Assembly: GCA_017437905.1 (NCBI GenBank)
Contig: JAFRWY010000080.1
Coordinates: 1-64,000 of the forward strand
Reading direction: 5' to 3'
DNA: 64,000 bases
From: Eubacterium sp.
Lineage (GTDB): Bacteria > Bacillota > Clostridia > Lachnospirales > Lachnospiraceae
In this document: piece by piece, positions 62,786 to 64,000 of the stretch
Position numbering within the stretch: position 1 is the first letter of the stretch
Layout: every line of letters begins with the position of its first letter
Notes under the pieces: model-generated
What the model was told of the DNA's origin: nothing
The model's database searches: none
The model's input: only the letters and a program-made list of their open reading frames with translations
Position numbers and translations under genes: made by a program

Positions 62786-63940
62786 TCAGTTTACGCATTT
62801 CAGAGAATAAAGACTCCAGAAGTATTCTCCGTTCTCATATTTGTAGCTGAGAACGGCTTCGATCTTTGTATCTTTAAACTCGTCTCCGTACATGTCATAG
62901 TAACCGTACTCCGGAAGATCGTCCGTAAGAGTATAACTGAAATAGTAATATACGCCGTCCGTTTTGACCGTTCTGTCCTTCACATCATAAACCCACTCTC
63001 CGAAAATCGGATGACAGAAGTAGATATACCCGTCATAAATGTATTTCCAATCATTCTCCGAATTGAAATACTCATTCATGAGTTTCTTTACATCCTTCGC
63101 CGGAACATTCATGATCGTCCGGAGTCCCCATTCAAAGGTGGATTGCTTGATACGGCATGGAGTATTCGGTCCCGGTTCGCTGTAAACACCCCGCGGATCG
63201 ATCTCAATATACTCCGGATTCAATATAGTGTCATTGAACATATAATAACCGGAAAGCAGGTTATAAAGCTTAACCGTATCAGCCTCTTTACAGTTATATT
63301 TACTCTCCGGATCAAAAACACAATCAAAATCATAGTCCTTCAACAAGACATAAAGCTCATCCTGTTTCGGCAGCGAGTTATAGGATACCGTCTTCTTCGC
63401 TCCGGTCTTCGGATTTGTCCCGGCATATACACCATTTTCATCCACATAATAGTTGCCGATCCACTGCTTCACAGCCACATAGCCGTTCTTATAGAAATAG
63501 TATTCCTTTCCGTCTATGGTAAGCCACTGATTCTTTGCATACCAGCCCTTCGCATCCCCGTACCACCAGCCGGTTTTATCCTTTCTCCAGGTTGCCTTAT
63601 AAGAATACGTGCAGGTGCCGTCCTTGTTCAGCCAGTAACCCTGGCAGTACTCACCCGCTGCCATGGATCCGTCCTTCTTAAAGAAGTACCATTTCCCACC
63701 GATCTTTTTCCAGCCGGTCTGCATATAGCCACTCGCATTGAGGTAATACCACTTGCTTCCGGTCTTTACCCATTCATTCTTCGCGTAGGTGCCGTCCGAA
63801 TAGGAATAATAATATCCCCCGCTGTCCTTCTTCCAGGTTCCGCTCTTCGCATCCGCATCAAAGCCCGTACCGAATGCGCCGGCTGTCAGAAGAAAGCATC
63901 CCACCATGAGTCTGCAAATGTGTTTCCTTATTTTCTTCAT
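62786..63940 (-). CDS. Secreted wall-binding-repeat protein
   Basis: A 384-residue exported protein. ATG 63940 has AGGGGG eight bases upstream and opens a signal peptide (residues 1-31, cleavage near ADAKS). Five to six choline-binding-type repeats (WYYLNASGYMQTGWKK, WYFFKKDGSM, WYAKNQWLTIDGKEYYFY) cover about 32-180. The C-terminal 200 residues, with CVFDPESKYNCKEADTVKLYN and IYFCHPIFGEWVYDV, form a domain I do not recognise. Here the repeats are N-terminal to the functional domain, unlike the other wall-binding proteins of the window. Confidence 0.85.
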   Translation of the reverse strand: MKKIRKHICRLMVGCFLLTAGAFGTGFDADAKSGTWKKDSGGYYYSYSDGTYAKNEWVKTGSKWYYLNASGYMQTGWKKIGGKWYFFKKDGSMAAGEYCQGYWLNKDGTCTYSYKATWRKDKTGWWYGDAKGWYAKNQWLTIDGKEYYFYKNGYVAVKQWIGNYYVDENGVYAGTNPKTGAKKTVSYNSLPKQDELYVLLKDYDFDCVFDPESKYNCKEADTVKLYNLLSGYYMFNDTILNPEYIEIDPRGVYSEPGPNTPCRIKQSTFEWGLRTIMNVPAKDVKKLMNEYFNSENDWKYIYDGYIYFCHPIFGEWVYDVKDRTVKTDGVYYYFSYTLTDDLPEYGYYDMYGDEFKDTKIEAVLSYKYENGEYFWSLYSLKCVN

Positions 63941-64000
63941 TCGTTCTTCCCCCTTTATTTTTACTGTTTTGATATTTCCCATTTTCAAATCCCGCTCACG

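Noticed and set aside
1..64000. tRNA, rRNA or CRISPR arrays
   Set aside because: No cloverleaf-like sequence, rRNA segment or regularly spaced repeat was seen by reading, though no search program was run.

Overview
The window looks like chromosomal DNA of a Gram-positive anaerobe of the Clostridia, most likely Lachnospiraceae. The evidence is indirect: low-to-mid G+C firmicute signals (AGGAGG ribosome binding sites, TTGACA/TATAAT promoters), several extracellular proteins carrying choline-binding-type W/Y/G wall-binding repeats, an EFR1-type flavodoxin-ferredoxin protein, CPCC zinc-ribbon and YunG-like modules, and the conserved dnaX-ybaB-recR block. No rRNA, tRNA or CRISPR array was seen. 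Almost all genes lie on the minus strand.

Layout. 1-1554: 3' part of an IS1634/IS4-type transposase cut by the window edge, followed by inverted-repeat-rich DNA (1555-2089). 2090-8487: a secreted protein with a catalytically dead C39-like domain, pfkA, recR, ybaB, dnaX; upstream of dnaX is a strong promoter driving a putative structured RNA with its own terminator. 8901-12297: FtsX-like ABC permease and ATPase with an operator-studded promoter. 12721-19741: ICMT-like membrane methyltransferase, Nudix hydrolase, a very large RND exporter, a membrane-anchored protein with a possible nuclease-fold domain, and a CPCC-GNAT fusion. 19805-25441: two elaborate EAL proteins (c-di-GMP turnover). 25470-30800: large secreted subtilase with kelch and wall-binding repeats, metallo-beta-lactamase-fold hydrolase, TetR regulator. 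31010-38698: acyl-AMP ligase, carrier protein, condensation-like protein, then hydrolase, SGNH and MBOAT proteins, an acyl-transfer island. 38764-40617: a decayed sensor/diguanylate cyclase. 40735-43786: a second subtilase and a divergent lipoprotein. 43947-57456: an amidase, a complete Opp oligopeptide importer, a PP2C phosphatase, an ATP-grasp ligase and a MATE exporter fused to an RsbW-like kinase domain, all codirectional and tightly packed, with a divergent serine-palmitoyltransferase-like enzyme. 57555-61491: (p)ppGpp synthetase, an unknown protein, MIF-like tautomerase, Hsp70-like protein, EFR1 ferredoxin. 61501-63940: a 5'-truncated relative of the kelch subtilase, a lipoprotein gene broken by one amber codon, and a wall-binding-repeat protein.

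The most interesting region is 45142-57456. An alpha-oxoamine synthase, an ATP-grasp ligase and a MATE exporter with a built-in serine-kinase-like domain suggest that a small amino-acid-derived molecule is made and exported. An environment-sensing PP2C phosphatase and a peptide importer lie in the same run, suggesting regulation and uptake. I do not know this as a described system; its product and logic are inference. The acyl-transfer island at 31010-38698 is a second candidate. Start codons below were chosen by ribosome binding site and family alignment, and several are shorter than the longest open frame.
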